From Neurospora intermedia (Eukaryota; Ascomycota; Sordariomycetes; Sordariales; Sordariaceae), in contig BTPP01000007.1 in assembly GCA_037102815.1 (NCBI GenBank), positions 806,001-870,000 on the forward strand: DNA of 64,000 bases, in the 5' to 3' direction. This document shows, in pieces, positions 22,131-35,431 of this stretch. The notes below the pieces were generated by a model. That model saw only the letters and a program-made list of their open reading frames with translations, was not told the DNA's origin and ran no database searches. The position numbers were made by a program, and so were the translations under genes. The stretch's first letter is position 1. Each line of letters starts with the position of its first letter.

Positions 22131-23475
22131 GCTAATAAATCTTTTAATATTTTCTTCCTATAAGTAAATAGAGAAACGAATATACATTCCCTCTAGAGGG
22201 ATAAAGGATTATTTAGTATAATAAAATAAAAAGAGGCAAATAATTAGAGATTACTAAGAACTATTATTTTATTTAACTAAGAATATTGAATTAAAACTAA
22301 TTATCTAATATAATAAAGAAAAGAATATTATAATACTCTATTATCCTATTTCCTAAAGTTTAATATCCTATTTATCTCCCTTATTTCTTTTCTTCCTCTA
22401 TTATCCCTATTTTTCTGCCTTTTCTAATCTATTATTTTATTAAGTTAATCCTATATTCTTTTATCTTCTATTAATACTAATTGTTTAGCTCTATTTAGTC
22501 TAGAAAATATATCCTCTAATTTAGTACCCTTACTAAAGGTTCGAAAAAAATTATTACAGAAAAAATCAACGTATATATTCCCGTATACCATCCCCAAATT
22601 AAATCTTCCCTTTAAGTCTTATAATAAATCCCCTAAGCAAACTTATTACTACTTATATATATATATATAATTAGCGTCTTCCCCTATTATTCTTATTCCC
22701 TCTATATCCCCTTTTACCTTTGCTAATTAAATCCTTTTCCTTAATACCGTTAGTAAGGAAACGATTATTTATATTTCTAATAATATCGTTCTAAATTATT
22801 CTAATAATCGTTAAAGGTCCTTATAGCCTTAAATAAATATTTAAATTAAACCTTTCTTTAAATTCTATTAGAATTTAGGTAGGGTTATTCGGATTATAGT
22901 TAGGAAGGCTATTCAATTTATACTCTATACGGCGAATAAAATAGACTAAGGAGTTTACTATAAATTTATAAGAATTAAAATTAAATAATATATCTATAGC
23001 TATTTTATTAAATATTAAGCTTCGGCCTACAATAGGTATTTCTCTTACTAAATAAAAGTTTTTAAATCCAATTATTAAGGATAACCCTTACTACGAGATA
23101 GGTATAGGGGTCGATAGTATATACCTATACTAAAAGGAATTGGAGGGGGTAAACGGGTTCGAAGTCCTCCTAAAATTTAAAAGGATTAGGGATTAATTAA
23201 TCCTCTTTACTTAAATAAGTATTTATACCAAACTTATAGGTAATCCCAAACCACCTAGTAAATTAATACTTTTAAAAACCAATAGAGTTCTATTTTTTAA
23301 TAATAGTTTAAAATTTCCTATATTCCTAGGCGGTAGAGGAATTCACAATTATATCCGATTTATTAGAATATTAAAAGAAAGAGCATCAATTCTTCTAAAA
23401 GAGTTAAATATAATTAGCATTAAACTACGGCGTATTTAATTATTAATATTCAATTAAATAGAAATACTCCGTCTC
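22131..23475 (+). repeat. Unassigned RIP-mutated repeat, left part
   Basis: AT-rich and strongly RIP-mutated. The plus strand between about 22,900 and 23,450 reads as degenerate protein-coding sequence, but I do not recognise the family. LTR element F starts directly after it, so 61,981 onward may be its continuation on the other side of F. Confidence 0.45.
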
Positions 23476-23480
23476 TTAAT

Positions 23481-23744
23481 TGTCATAGCATAACTGGACG
23501 ACCCAGAGCACTAGCCACTAGGCAACGGGGTGCCAAGGCACTAGAGTATATCGGATAGAAGGAGGCTCTAAGTTCTTATCGATAGACGGAAAGGGAAGGC
23601 GGTAACGAGTGGCAGTTCTGACTTATATGTCCAGAACCGCGATGCCTTCGTTTGCTACCTTCCTTTCCCTCCTTACACTTAATATTACTTTAATTTGTAG
23701 CTTCTAATCTTATAATTTATTTCTCGTAGGATTACGCTTTTATA
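23481..23744 (+). repeat. 5' LTR of gypsy element F (264 bp)
   Basis: It matches 61,712-61,975 along its whole length with no length change. Differences are nearly all C-to-T or G-to-A, and this copy is the less mutated of the two. It is preceded by target duplication TTAAT at 23,476-23,480. A long imperfect stem-loop lies at 23,588-23,670. Confidence 0.88.
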
Positions 23745-25426
23745 TAATATTAAGTATTATCCTTTCTTTAACCGGGGACAGTACTATAATATCCTATTTA
23801 TAATTAGCGCGTTTAATAATAGCCGGTCTAACGTTTATATTAATACGCTACTGCAATTAATCTTTTAATTATTCGAATAGAGGATTACTCCAATTTTACA
23901 ATTAATGTACGCTATTACAATGAAGTAAACAATTTCCCCTCTACCTCCCACTTTAAATTAAATTAATTAAATAATATTTAACGCCGGAAGTAATAACAAT
24001 AAAACTATTATTTCTCCTAGCCCTAATTCGAATTTAAATAGTTTTATTTCGAATTTTAGCCTAAAAGAGGAAATTAATCTATTTAATTAGACAAATAACG
24101 ATAGAGGGTTTATACCGATAGTTAAATTCTATAACCCCCTAATATAATTGGGCGGCTAATAAAAGGATTCGTTTAACAATAGTCCGTTTAATATAGATTT
24201 ATTTAAATTAAATGTAGCTTCAATTCTAAAAATAGAATATAACCCCTAGGGAAAAGCGTAGGATAAAAGGAATTAATAACCATCTACCCCTACTAAATAA
24301 ACTAGGACCTACAAATTACCTTTTATTAAAGAAGTGAACGACTCCTTTACCTATATCCGAAGTAATAAGAAACCCGCGCCTCCCGACGTCGACCCGCAAG
24401 CGGTTTTAAAGAATATTCGACGGCGATTTAAGGGTAAAGAGAAAGCGGTAGCTAATTCGTTATTCGGAAAGCCCTTACTTATACTACCGCCTAAAAAATC
24501 CGAATTCCTACTCTCAATCCTCGAAAGATTCCTACTATTATTATCGTAGAAATAAGGTCGATAGGTTTCCTACTACCTAATATTAAATCTAAATCTACTT
24601 TTTAATACCGAACCCAACCGATTTTATTTAATACTAAATATTCCGCTATAGTAAATAGTCAACCGGGATTAATATATACCAACTCGGACGGACGCAGAGA
24701 CTACTATAATTAAGGACGAGTAAATTAACGGCGGAATAATAGTCTCTATATATAAAAGCGAATATTTAAAGAAATTATACCTTTATACTAAATTTCTTTA
24801 TTAGAACTTTAAATCAAAGGATTTTACTACTAAAGTCGCCCGAAGAGTAGACGTAATTTATATTAATTAGGAAAATAAAAGCGCGGGGGGAAATATAGTC
24901 TATTTTAGACTAATCTCTAAAATTATAGAAGGTAATAATAAGCTCGGTAAATAAGGATTATAAATTTTCAATAATTTTATAAATAAAAACAAATTCTATC
25001 GAACGTATTAGGTAGACCTAGAAGTAATATAGTAAGAGTTTAAGGGTTATATTATCTTTAATAAAATATAATTAAATATTATCCGTTATTTCCCTAAAGT
25101 TTTCGAATAAGTTAGCTAAAATATTATAAATCTTAATACTTAGATTATATACTTCATTAACTAAATTTACTAGCTCTATTAAGAAAATACCCAATTCGGT
25201 TATAATTTATAGAAGCTATATATATAATCTGAAATCTATAAAGCTGAAATCCCTTTAGAATTCGAAAATTAATACCGAATATTCGAAGAACGGAATAAAC
25301 TCCTAATAAAGAAATTAACGGTTATACTTCCTACTAATATATTAATAAATGCTATTCTATTTATAAAACGAAGGGTCTTATTTATTCTAAATATTAAACG
25401 TACTAATATAGGTAATTATAATAGCG
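23745..25426 (+). mobile_element. Element F, gag region (first block)
   Basis: DNA between F's 5' LTR and the insertion of element CD. It reads as gag-like sequence on the plus strand. A 71-codon open stretch at 24,334-24,549 with a basic segment and unusually little RIP is part of it, not a separate host gene. Broken fossil. Confidence 0.6.
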
Positions 25427-25431
25427 CAATA
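25427..25431 (+). repeat. Target-site duplication of element CD, left copy (CAATA)
   Basis: CAATA directly precedes the LTR at 25,432. Its partner, TAATA as read on the minus strand, directly follows the other CD LTR at 43,172-43,176. The single difference is the RIP change CpA to TpA. Confidence 0.75.
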
Positions 25432-25632
25432 TATTATAGGGCTAGCGCCCGGGTTATAGACTCTAGTCTTTAGACTAGAACTGTCGTTAGCTATAGTAGC
25501 GCAGAGCGCGCAGCCCCGATAAAAACCTTTACGCCGGTAGATCTATATTTTAAATAGACTTTTCCCTCCTTTATAGAACCTTAATTAAATTATACGACTA
25601 GTACCCGTATTAACTGTATTATCCCTATTATA
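25432..25632 (+). repeat. 5' LTR of gypsy element CD (201 bp)
   Basis: It begins TATTATAGGGCTAGCGCCCG, a RIP form of TGTTATAGGG. Its inverted partner is 43,177-43,377, also 201 bp and aligning end to end. Confidence 0.85.
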
Positions 25633-28455
25633 TTAAATTCTATTAACCGATAGAACCGATAGATTAAAATATACTGCAATTGTAATAGTAAAGGTAGTAG
25701 TACGCTATATCGAACGTAGAAGAAATAGTATAATAGGCTGAAGCTTAGCGAATATAAAGAGAGAGAGACAACTTTATTAAAAGTATTTTTACGAGTACGG
25801 CGTTCGCCGACGCTATTAAAACCGCTATTAGCGCTCCGCCTACAACTTAGGGAACGTAGAGTAACCTTTAAGTAATTACTTATATAGTTACTATTACCCT
25901 TAGTATTATAATTGGTATTACCCTAGAAACCGCCCCTACTACCGCTCTTAGTACTAAACGTAAAAATATCCGGTGGCCGAAGTAGGATAAATCTATTTCG
26001 ACCTTCTCCCTATTCCTTATGTAACTACGCTTTATATATAAAGAAGAGAGAATAATTAGAGCGATTTTTAATAATAAATTAGAATAGCTAATATTATTCG
26101 ATGTACTTCCTAATAATAAAATAATTAAAGTAGAGGTTTTCTAGCGCTATAGTTGCACCGACGATTTTTACCGTCCTATTAATTAATTTAATTATTTAGA
26201 GTTAATCTTTAATAATAAGAATAAAAAGTAATTTATATTAATTCGCCTATGAACTATTTACTAATACGAGAATTAGAATTTCGCCAATTTCTTCCCGGTC
26301 TTTAAAGAGAATTTTATAAAAGTAGGAGGTTTAATATAGGAGGACGAGTCCCAACTCGCCTAATTAGATACTTCTATATTTAATATTCTATACAATTAAT
26401 TAATTTCGGTCTATATATTTAAAATTTACGACTAATATATAGAAAACCTAAAAGATATTATTTAAAAGTTCGAAGCGAGCCGAGCTTTCCGCGAACTTAG
26501 TAGAAGTAATAAGGGGGCCGCTAACTACCGTTAGAGGTCTTTCCCCCAACGAAAATAAACCGCAGACCTACTTTTAAAGAATATTAATAGTAATATATTA
26601 ATAATAATAGGCGCTACTAAGATTAGGAACGAGAATTATAATAAGGATACGAAGTATATTAAATAGGTTTTTTAGGAAGAATATAATAAATAGCATTTAG
26701 CCGGACTTTATTTATACTATAATATTAATAGATATATAATTAGTAGCTATATATATAAACCGGCCTAACGTTCTAATAGAATTAGTATTAAAATTATTAA
26801 ATCTTATATCGACCTATTATTAGAAAATATTAAAGATTCTTCCTCGGAGGGGTTAGGAAAAGAATAGCTCCTATATAAAGCTAAGTATAGGAATAGATAA
26901 GAGTACTAAATAAGGAAGCGGGAGCTTCGAACTTCCCGGGTCCTATAAAAATAAATGTTATTAAAATCCCTATTACTATTAATAATAAAGATTAATTCTA
27001 TACCTTCGTTAATAAAGGTTGTTAGTACTATACTGTAATTAGTAAGAGAGTAATTGAGAAATTAAAGATTTTAATAATTCTAATTCTCCGGAGATAAATT
27101 AGAGGCGCTTCTATTAAAATAGAAGGTATAGAAATTAAGAGTATTATTTATTTTAAAGTAGATATTTATAGTTACGAATCGGTTGTTTGCGCTTATATAG
27201 TTCCTAAGTTAGAATTCCTTGTAATATTAGGAAAGCTGTAATTAATTGTAATAAAAGTCTATTCAGTCCTATATAAATATAAACTCTAGTATAGAATAGC
27301 CGGATATTAGATCCTATATTTAGGATATACGTTTAAAGGGTCTTCCCTTTGTACAATAGAGATTAAAGAAGCTATTTACTATTTAACTACTATTTTCGTA
27401 GCTATATTAAACTGGATTAAAAAAGAGAGTAGTAGAGAAGTAGTGGAAGTAATAATATTTACCGTTAGTTTATAAAATATAGAGAAAATTTTTAAATTTA
27501 AGGTCGACCTTACCGACGAAGAATTAAGGAAGAGAATTCCTATTAATATATATAATTTACTTTACGTATAGAAATAGTCGGAGGCCGATAAGGTTAACCT
27601 ATATTATTCTAGTATCGACTATAAGGTAGAAATAAAAAAGGACGAATATAGTAAAGAAATGCCGCTACCCTACAGACTGCTCTATAATATATTAAGAAAC
27701 GAATTTTTAATACTAAAGAAGACGCTTAAAGACTTTTTTAATAAAGGGTTTATCTACGTTAGTAATTCCTTAGTTATAGTACTAGTCCTTTTTATTCGGA
27801 AGCCCGGTAGAGGGTTACAATTCTATTATAATTACTAAACTCTAAATACTATTATAAAAGTTAATTATTACTTACTACCCTTAATTAAAGAGATTTTCCG
27901 TATTATAATTAAAGTGAAGTAGTTTACTAAAATAAATATAATATAAATATTCTATAAAATCCGTATAGCCGAGGGAGAGGAAGGGAAGACGGCCTTCTGT
28001 ACGTAATATAGCCTTTTTAAATAGTTTATAATACCCTTTAGATTATTAAGAATTTTAACGACCTTCTAATAGTATATTAATAGTATCCTTAGTAATTACT
28101 TCGACAATTTCGCCTTAATTTATATAAATAACGTATTAATCTTCTTGTCCGGGTTAAAGAAAGACTATCTAGAGAAAATTTATAAAGTAATAGAACGGCT
28201 AGCGGTTATTAGGTTCTATTTAAACCCTAAGAAGTATAAATTTATTATTAAAAGTATAAAATACTTTAATTTTATAATTATCGTAGGCGTAGGTATTTAA
28301 GCGGACTCTAAGAAGATTAAGGCGATTATAAACTAGGAAGCCCTAATATCTTAGAAGGGAGTAAAGAGTTTTCTAAGCTTTACGAATTATTATTATATAT
28401 TTATTAAAGATTTTTCTATAGTAGTAGGACTATTAATAGTATTTATAGGGAAGGG
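25633..28455 (+). mobile_element. Ty3/gypsy element CD, 5' portion (gag, protease, reverse transcriptase)
   Basis: Plus-strand fossil. Gag-like sequence lies at about 26,000-26,900, protease-like at about 27,000-27,300 and reverse transcriptase at about 27,600-28,450, with the polymerase active-site region near 28,120. It ends at LINE A, within the end of the RT domain. The remaining parts of this family lie at 43,177-46,928 on the minus strand. It is broken at many sites by RIP. Confidence 0.8.
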
Positions 28456-28470
28456 GGTCCCCTTCGAATA
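28456..28470. repeat. Target-site duplication of LINE 1, at the 3' end of LINE A
   Basis: GGTCCCCTTCGAATA; its reverse complement TATTCGAAGGGGACC is found at 46,929-46,943 beside the 5' end of LINE B. It is a perfect 15-bp match, although the two sites are 18.5 kb apart and in opposite orientation. Confidence 0.85.
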
Positions 28471-31400
28471 TAATAATATTCTTATTCCTAAACTATAAAC
28501 TATAATACCCTATTAGCATAGGGTCCTTCTCCAATTCTCTAGAGGGGAAAACCGTAAGGCGTTAAGCACCCTTAAATAAAAACCTCCAGCTCTATCTCGG
28601 TCGTAGTTCACTATACCGTTCCTACTTTGTTTACAGCTATAACGGTTCTTATCTACCGCTATAGCGAACATAATTTCGTCTCTTCTACCGCTATATCGTC
28701 CCAATACTAAAATAATAGGAATAATAAGAATAGGACTAAACTTAATACGCTACTTCCTTCGCCGCCTCTCTATTTTATTCCCTACTACTCCCTCCTTTAC
28801 CTTCTCCCTACTCCCCTATTCTATTTTCCTATTTCCTACCCCACTCCTTCACTTCCTTCCCCTATTTATAAATATTTCCGCCCTATTATTTACTCTCCTA
28901 CCCTATAGCTTTACCCTTATTTATATCGGTATAAGGACCCCTTCCTTCATTTATATAATCCCCCTTATAACGCTCCTCTTAATCCTTCTCCTTCTTCTTC
29001 CTTATTATAACTTCTATTAAAATAATTTCCTCCAGCTATTATTATCCTAACCCTATCGATTTAACCTCTAATACGGAAGGTTCCTCCCCTATTATATCCC
29101 CAGGCCTTACATCCTTTATAATCCCCTTAATTATACTTTTAAAGTTTATATTCCTCGCTTATATTCTTTATAATTTTATTAGTAATTATCCCCCTTAGAA
29201 TTAGTACGGCTTCTTCCTCTTCTTCTCCAGTCCTTATACTAATTTAATTAGCATTATTTATAAAATCCCCTACTTTTATTATACTTTAAATTTTACTTCC
29301 GTCCTACGCTTTAATAATAATAGGCCTAATTCCCTTAATACCTTCTAAAAGGTTATTACCGATAAAATTTATTTTATTTCGTCTATTAGTAAATTATTCG
29401 TCCTCTATATTTCCTTTCCGTTATTTAATTCTATTCTTAATTAATAGTACCTAAAACGCTACTTACAATTATACTTTTAGTAAATATATACTAAATATTC
29501 CTACTAGTCTCTATAATACCCGTAATACTATTTAAGCGGTAATTATTATTATAATAGTAGGTAGCCAAAATAAATTCAATTTTAATTTAAATATCTTCGT
29601 TCGTATCGTTAACGACTTTACTAATTATATATATACCCGTTTAGAGCGGGACGGCCTTCCTACTAATTATAAGTATCTTCTTTATACTTTAAATTATAGT
29701 ATTACTAAATAGTAATAGAAGGGTTACTATAAATTAATTGTAAAAGACGTTTATTATAATTATATTCCTTCTTTATCCGACGGTAATACTATAAATTTAA
29801 TTCGGATTATATCCGGTTCTAATAGTAATACTATTATTCCTATACGTATTATATCCGGCGGTAGTAATTATACTACTCCTATTCGTACGGTTTTTAATTC
29901 TAATAATAGTAATAATTCTACTTCTAATAGCCCTATAACCGTCGATACTCCCGGTTATACCCTTATAAATAATAATTAGATCTAATAGCGCTATAAGGTT
30001 ACTATAAACTAAGTTCATATAATAGAACTATTTAAATAACTTTTTAAATATAATTAAATATTCGTTAAATAATATTTTTCGGTTCTTACTATAATTATAG
30101 CTTAAATAACTCCCGTAGTTAATATAAATATTTCCTCCTCGTTCCCGTTCTATTATTCTAATATTATTAATATTCTATTTTCCTCCTAGGAGTACCTCGC
30201 AATTTCTTTACATTATTCCTCCTCTAATTCAATTATTAAATAATACTCTTTTAACCTCCCTAATTTCAATACTTATAATAGAATTTTTTCAACTTTAATT
30301 CTATTGTCTAAATATTCCTAGAATTCTTCCTTCATTAATAATTAAACTTCTAAATTCAATTAAAAGATAGTATCTATATTAAAATAATTTAGGATAATAT
30401 AAGTAAATATCTCTTTTTCGAACTTATAGGCGCAAATAGGAATTAGGACGTCCAGTACTTTCCTCCGGTAGAGGAAAGTCCGGAAGCTAATAACTTCCGT
30501 TCTAACCTAAATAAGGAGGGAATTCTTCATTTTAATTAGTAAGTACGGCTCCTCTTTAATTTCTTCTAATTATCGGCATCTTCCTTTCTTCTTCTTTATA
30601 CTAACTATATATTATTAAATAGCCTCTCCGCTAAATTTAAGAGTAAGGTTAATAATAGTAAATTTGTACCGTCGCTCTAATTTTACTATTACTACTATTA
30701 AATAGTAGTTATAGTACAATACTTATTCCTAATTTATTATATCCTTTAATTACTCCTCTCTATTAATAACTATTAACTTTAGAATTTATAATAATAGTAA
30801 TAATTAAATCTCTAATTCCGAAGGGGGGCTAATTACTATTATTAATAACTTCTCTATTAATACCTATATTTCGGCCTACCGAACCTTAATTATACCGCTC
30901 TCTAATTTATTAGTAGATAGCCGACCTCTAGTTCGTTATATTTAAATACAATTAAAGACCCAAATTATAGTCTCCCGGACGAATTAAGCTTAATCCGTCC
31001 GGGTAAACCTTTCTTTAAAGGCCCGGACCTTTTTATTAAAATAAAAATCGAATAGCGGATAAAAGGTTTCTATTTTTAAATTTCGTACTAGTATAATTTT
31101 ATATACTTTAGCAATAATTTTTAAGTATTTAATTTAGTATTTTATTAATTTAATTACTATTCTCCGAAATTTACTATAGACTTTAATTAATTAATAAAAT
31201 ATTAAAGCTCTATATATAATAGCGTTATAAATATACTTAATATATATTTCCCTTACCCGAATAAAGGAATAACCCTATATTTTCGCTATTAATTTTATAA
31301 ATATATTTATTTATATTATTATTTTCTTTTTTACCGCCTCCGTATAAACCTTATAATTAAATTTATAGTCTAGCCAAACCCCTAGGAATTATATCAATTC

Positions 31401-34400
31401 TATCGATTAAAGTACTATTTCCCTAAATTAGAGAGTTTCCGTCCTTAGTACCCTCGTCCGTATAAAGTATATTAATTCCGTTTTAATTATTTTAAATTCT
31501 ATACCTTTCGCCCCTACTTATTCCGAATATATTTTCTATACTATTTATAATATCCGGCAATTTTCTTCGGTAGTACGGACTACTATTATAATATTAGTAT
31601 TATTAGCGAAACCGATTATAATTATATTCGGGATTATTACTAACTTCCAATATAATAGAATAATAAAAAGAATAAATAAAATAGGGGAGAAGAGGGAACT
31701 TTATAATATTCTAATAGTAATTATATAGGAGCGGGAGGTTTTATCGTCGAAGAAGAAAAAGCCTCTTCTTCCAATAATAAAACTCGCTACCTACCGAATA
31801 ATCTATATTAGGAATTATATTTCCTATAGAATATATAGAAACTACCTATAATTAATTCTATTGAATATTCCTTTTAAATCTAGGAGTATAAGGGACGTTA
31901 CAACCCCGAATTTCTAAATTATATATATTGCATTAGTAATTACCCGGACTATAAATTCTATCGAACAACTTACCCAATTATTTATTTAACCTTCTAATAG
32001 GAAATTAAATTCTTTAGTTACTTATATAAACCTTTTAATTATAAATACTTCGAAGATTTTTCCTACGTTATTAAATAACGATATTAGCCTCTATACGCTT
32101 ACTAGCTTCTATTAGGTAGCGTTCTTCCCGGGCTTTTTAAAGATAATTACTTTTACATCCTTAAATTATTATAGGAAATATCCGAATCGGAGGTTAATAA
32201 ATATTAAATATATTATAACTTACTAGAATAATTATTTATATATCTTTAAAAACCTATTTAAATACTAATCGATCCCGGGGGCCTTATTAAACATTATCCG
32301 GGAAAATACATCCTAAACGTCCTCTTCGTTAATTAATTCGCTAATAATTATTAGTTCAACGCTATTTAGTAATTCAATCCAATCTAGTAGGTAATTTATT
32401 AGGACTTCTACTTTTAGGAAAAAGCAATTAATAAAAATCTCAGCCTTACTACTATAATTTCTAACTTCTATTACCCTTTTATAAATTTAAAGGGTTAATA
32501 ATTTAAGTAGGTTTATTAATTTATAGCTTCGGGTATAGGCCTATCGTTCTAAGGGTTAAAATCGATTCGGATTCTTCGAAGCCTTAGCAACGCTATTATA
32601 CTACGTAATTTATTAAACTTTCATAATTATCCTCTTCTTTTTTATTATAGTTTCGACAAAATTCCTCTAATTTAATACTATCTAGTATTTAAACTACTTT
32701 TAATATATCCTCTATACTTCTTTTATTATTATTTTACATCCTAATATTTACTAATTTACTTTCCTTCTTCGATTTTTCTTCCGGTATAGGACAAATTCTT
32801 TTATAATATTTATAAATTCTCCGTTAAACCTATAAAAAACGAATTTAAAATCCTTTACTATATTAATCCTTTTTAAAACTAATATTCGTTTCTCTACTAT
32901 TTCCTTTACTTTTACTATATTTATAAGATTCTAATTATATTCTCCTTCCTTTTCCGCTTTTTTATTTTTTCTTTCTATTTAGACTTAAATTTCCTAAGGG
33001 TAATAGTCCGAACTAGTTTATTCGTACTTTTATACTCCCTAATATTCGGCTTCGACCCTAGGTAATAGTTATATATAATTAATTATTCTATCCCTCTCTC
33101 CTTATATCGTATTTCCGAATTTTATTAGTTTATTATAGGGGGTAAATAGACTAAATCTCTAGCGTTATACCTATATAAAAAAGCGAATAACCCCTAAATT
33201 AATCCTATTCTCTAAATCCTAATTGGGATAATAGAAATTATAATCCCTAATTACAATTAAATTTCCTACTAGGGGCCCAACTTTAAGAAATTTAAAGAGT
33301 AGTAATTCCTACTAATATTTTAGTATTCTCTACGTAAGGATAGGAAAGTAAATAGAAAAGACGGTCGTTAGGTCCCTTAGGCTTTTAAACGTTACTATAA
33401 TCTAATCCTTTCTAATTTAGAAATTTAGGTCCTTCAAATTCCATTTCTTATTTATATATATTACTACCCTTCCCTTCTCTATATAATTAATCCCAAAATA
33501 TTTTCCGCTTCTAAGACGGTAAATATCCCTATTTAAATTTCTACCTAGCTCCTAAATCGCTACAACGTTGTAAGTCTCCTCTTATTCGAATAGAAGCTTC
33601 CTTCTTTCGTACAATTTCCCTACATTCTAATAGAATATCTTTAATTGGATTATTAATTACCTTAAAATAAAGTTCCTTCTAATTCTTCTATAAAAAATAA
33701 AAATATTACTTCCCTAAAGGGGGCTATAATTATATAAATACTATTACTACTATATAACCGACTCCCTCCTATATTTTAAAAGTATATATAAATATCTATC
33801 GGACCTTAAGGGTTTAATAATTTTAATTGGGAGGATAGGCCGACAATCTTCTTCGGCTATCCCCTCTTTGTAATTCCTCTAATATATCTCTCTAAAGTAG
33901 TAATAATATAGGAATTAAGGGGAGCGTCCGGAAGGACGCCCTTATTTATAATCTCTATTGTCGGCTCTAATACCTTTCCGATTAGGTTTTTATAGAGGGT
34001 AAACGCCTACGGCCTTTCGGCGTATATAATAAACGTTTTTATAATTACCTTCCGGAGAATAGGGTACTCCTTACAATTATATATATAATAGCCCTTCTTC
34101 TTATATAATTTATAATAGACAAATAATTTATTATTATTAAACGGATAATTTACTTTACCGAAGTAATCTCCTTCGTATTTAGCTTTACTATAACGGGCGT
34201 AAATATTTTCTTAATAGTAAAACTTTATTGTATATCCAATTCTCTAATATTTAAAATATTATTAAATATTATTCGAAATTTAGAATAGTTCGTATAAATA
34301 TACGCCGCTATCCTAGAGGAAAAAGTTATCCTAAAAAAAGTATACCGCCGACGCAATAATAACTTCTACTAAAAGTAAACCTCTATTCTCTCCGTCCTTT

Positions 34401-35417
34401 CTCTTCTATAACCGAACTCTAATAATAGATACCTCCGGATTCTTCTCCTTTACTATATTCAATATAACTTCTATTATAATATAATTATTAATACTATTCT
34501 AAAATACGCTCCGAACCAGTATACCTACGGTACTTATAGTAATAAAAATATTAGGGCCGAAAATTTCTTTAACCTATATTTAATTATACTAATATTAATT
34601 ACGTATAAATTCGTTAAATATAATTATATAGTCTCCGGTCGTTAGTATTCTAATAGCCGCTCGGATTACTAAATTAGTATTCTTTTTACTTAAATATATA
34701 ATTAAAATCGTCTTCGTATTTTTATTCGAATAATTTATAAATTTAGCGGCAATCGTTACTCCCTTAATAATAAACTACCGCTCGAAGTTAAAAGGGATAA
34801 ACTTCTTAATAATAGTAAATAATTATTAGAAGGTAATACTAATTTTATTCGGGCTAATTTTTACTACAATATCGGCCCAACGCTTCGGCACTTCCTAAAT
34901 ACCTTTCTTAATTTCCTTTAGAATATCCTTCTTCAAATTATCGAAATCCTTCTTAGTAATAAATTAGTCGGTTCTAACCTTACTAGCTTCGGGTCGTATA
35001 GACCTACTTTTTCCAACATATACCTTCGCGAATTCGAAAAACAACTCTCAAACCCAACGACGGTCCTCGGTCGAAATAGTATTGTAGTCCGCAAACTTAT
35101 TCGCTCTAATAATAAACTTCTTCAATATTTCATCGTCTTCCTCCGTTTTATCCAAAATCTTCGTAGTAAATACGGCTTTAAGATTATTATATACTGAAAT
35201 CTCCGCGAACGGGTTATAAACGCTACTTTCGAATTTACAAATACCGCTATCGATGGCCATCGGCAATAACGATACAACGCCGTCGCTATACTCGTCGTAG
35301 GATATCGTAAGGGACGTAAACGACCCTCCTAAATCGATTACCGTTATTAATTTTCGTTTTGGAGCACTCCTCGACTAGAAATCGGCGTTTCCGGTTTCAA
35401 AACAGTTTTATTCGTTT
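28471..35417 (-). mobile_element. LINE A (Tad-like non-LTR retrotransposon), apparently complete at the 5' end
   Basis: The sense strand is minus: 5' end at 35,417, 3' end at 28,471, about 6.9 kb. ORF1-like coding opens near 35,370-34,900. An apurinic-type endonuclease region follows (about 33,600-32,900), then reverse transcriptase (about 32,400-31,500). The RT active-site region reads GFANNTN at about 31,600, where RIP has turned the usual Asp pair to Asn. The 3' end is an ATTATTA tail. Positions 28,471-33,844 match LINE B (46,944-52,318) throughout, 5,374 against 5,375 bp; the first 1,573 bp have no partner. It is disrupted by many RIP stops. The clade is inferred from the EN-RT order and fungal host. 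Confidence 0.82.
34900..35390 (-). pseudogene. LINE A ORF1 amino-terminal part, lightly mutated
   Basis: This end of the LINE keeps many CpA and TpG dinucleotides and an open stretch of 72 codons (35,266-35,048) that continues openly upstream of its first ATG. It encodes an acidic, Asp/Glu/Lys-rich segment with DEILKKFIIRANKF. I recognise no domain. Because it lies at the 5' edge of a retrotransposon it is taken as the start of ORF1, not a host gene. Confidence 0.55.
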
Positions 35418-35431
35418 TAGTAAATTAAATA
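35418..35431. repeat. Target-site duplication of LINE 2, at the 5' end of LINE A
   Basis: TAGTAAATTAAATA; its reverse complement TATTTAATTTACTA lies at 52,319-52,332 beside the 3' end of LINE B. It is a perfect 14-bp match. Confidence 0.85.

Noticed and set aside
24334-24549. 71-codon open frame as a host gene
   Set aside because: It lies between the F LTR and the CD insertion in the gag region and has no independent support.
28513-28704. 63-codon and similar minus-strand open frames in the AT-rich block
   Set aside because: They lie inside LINE A and have AT-driven composition; 29,797-30,018 and 57,940-58,140 are rejected for the same reason (inside LINE A and element F).
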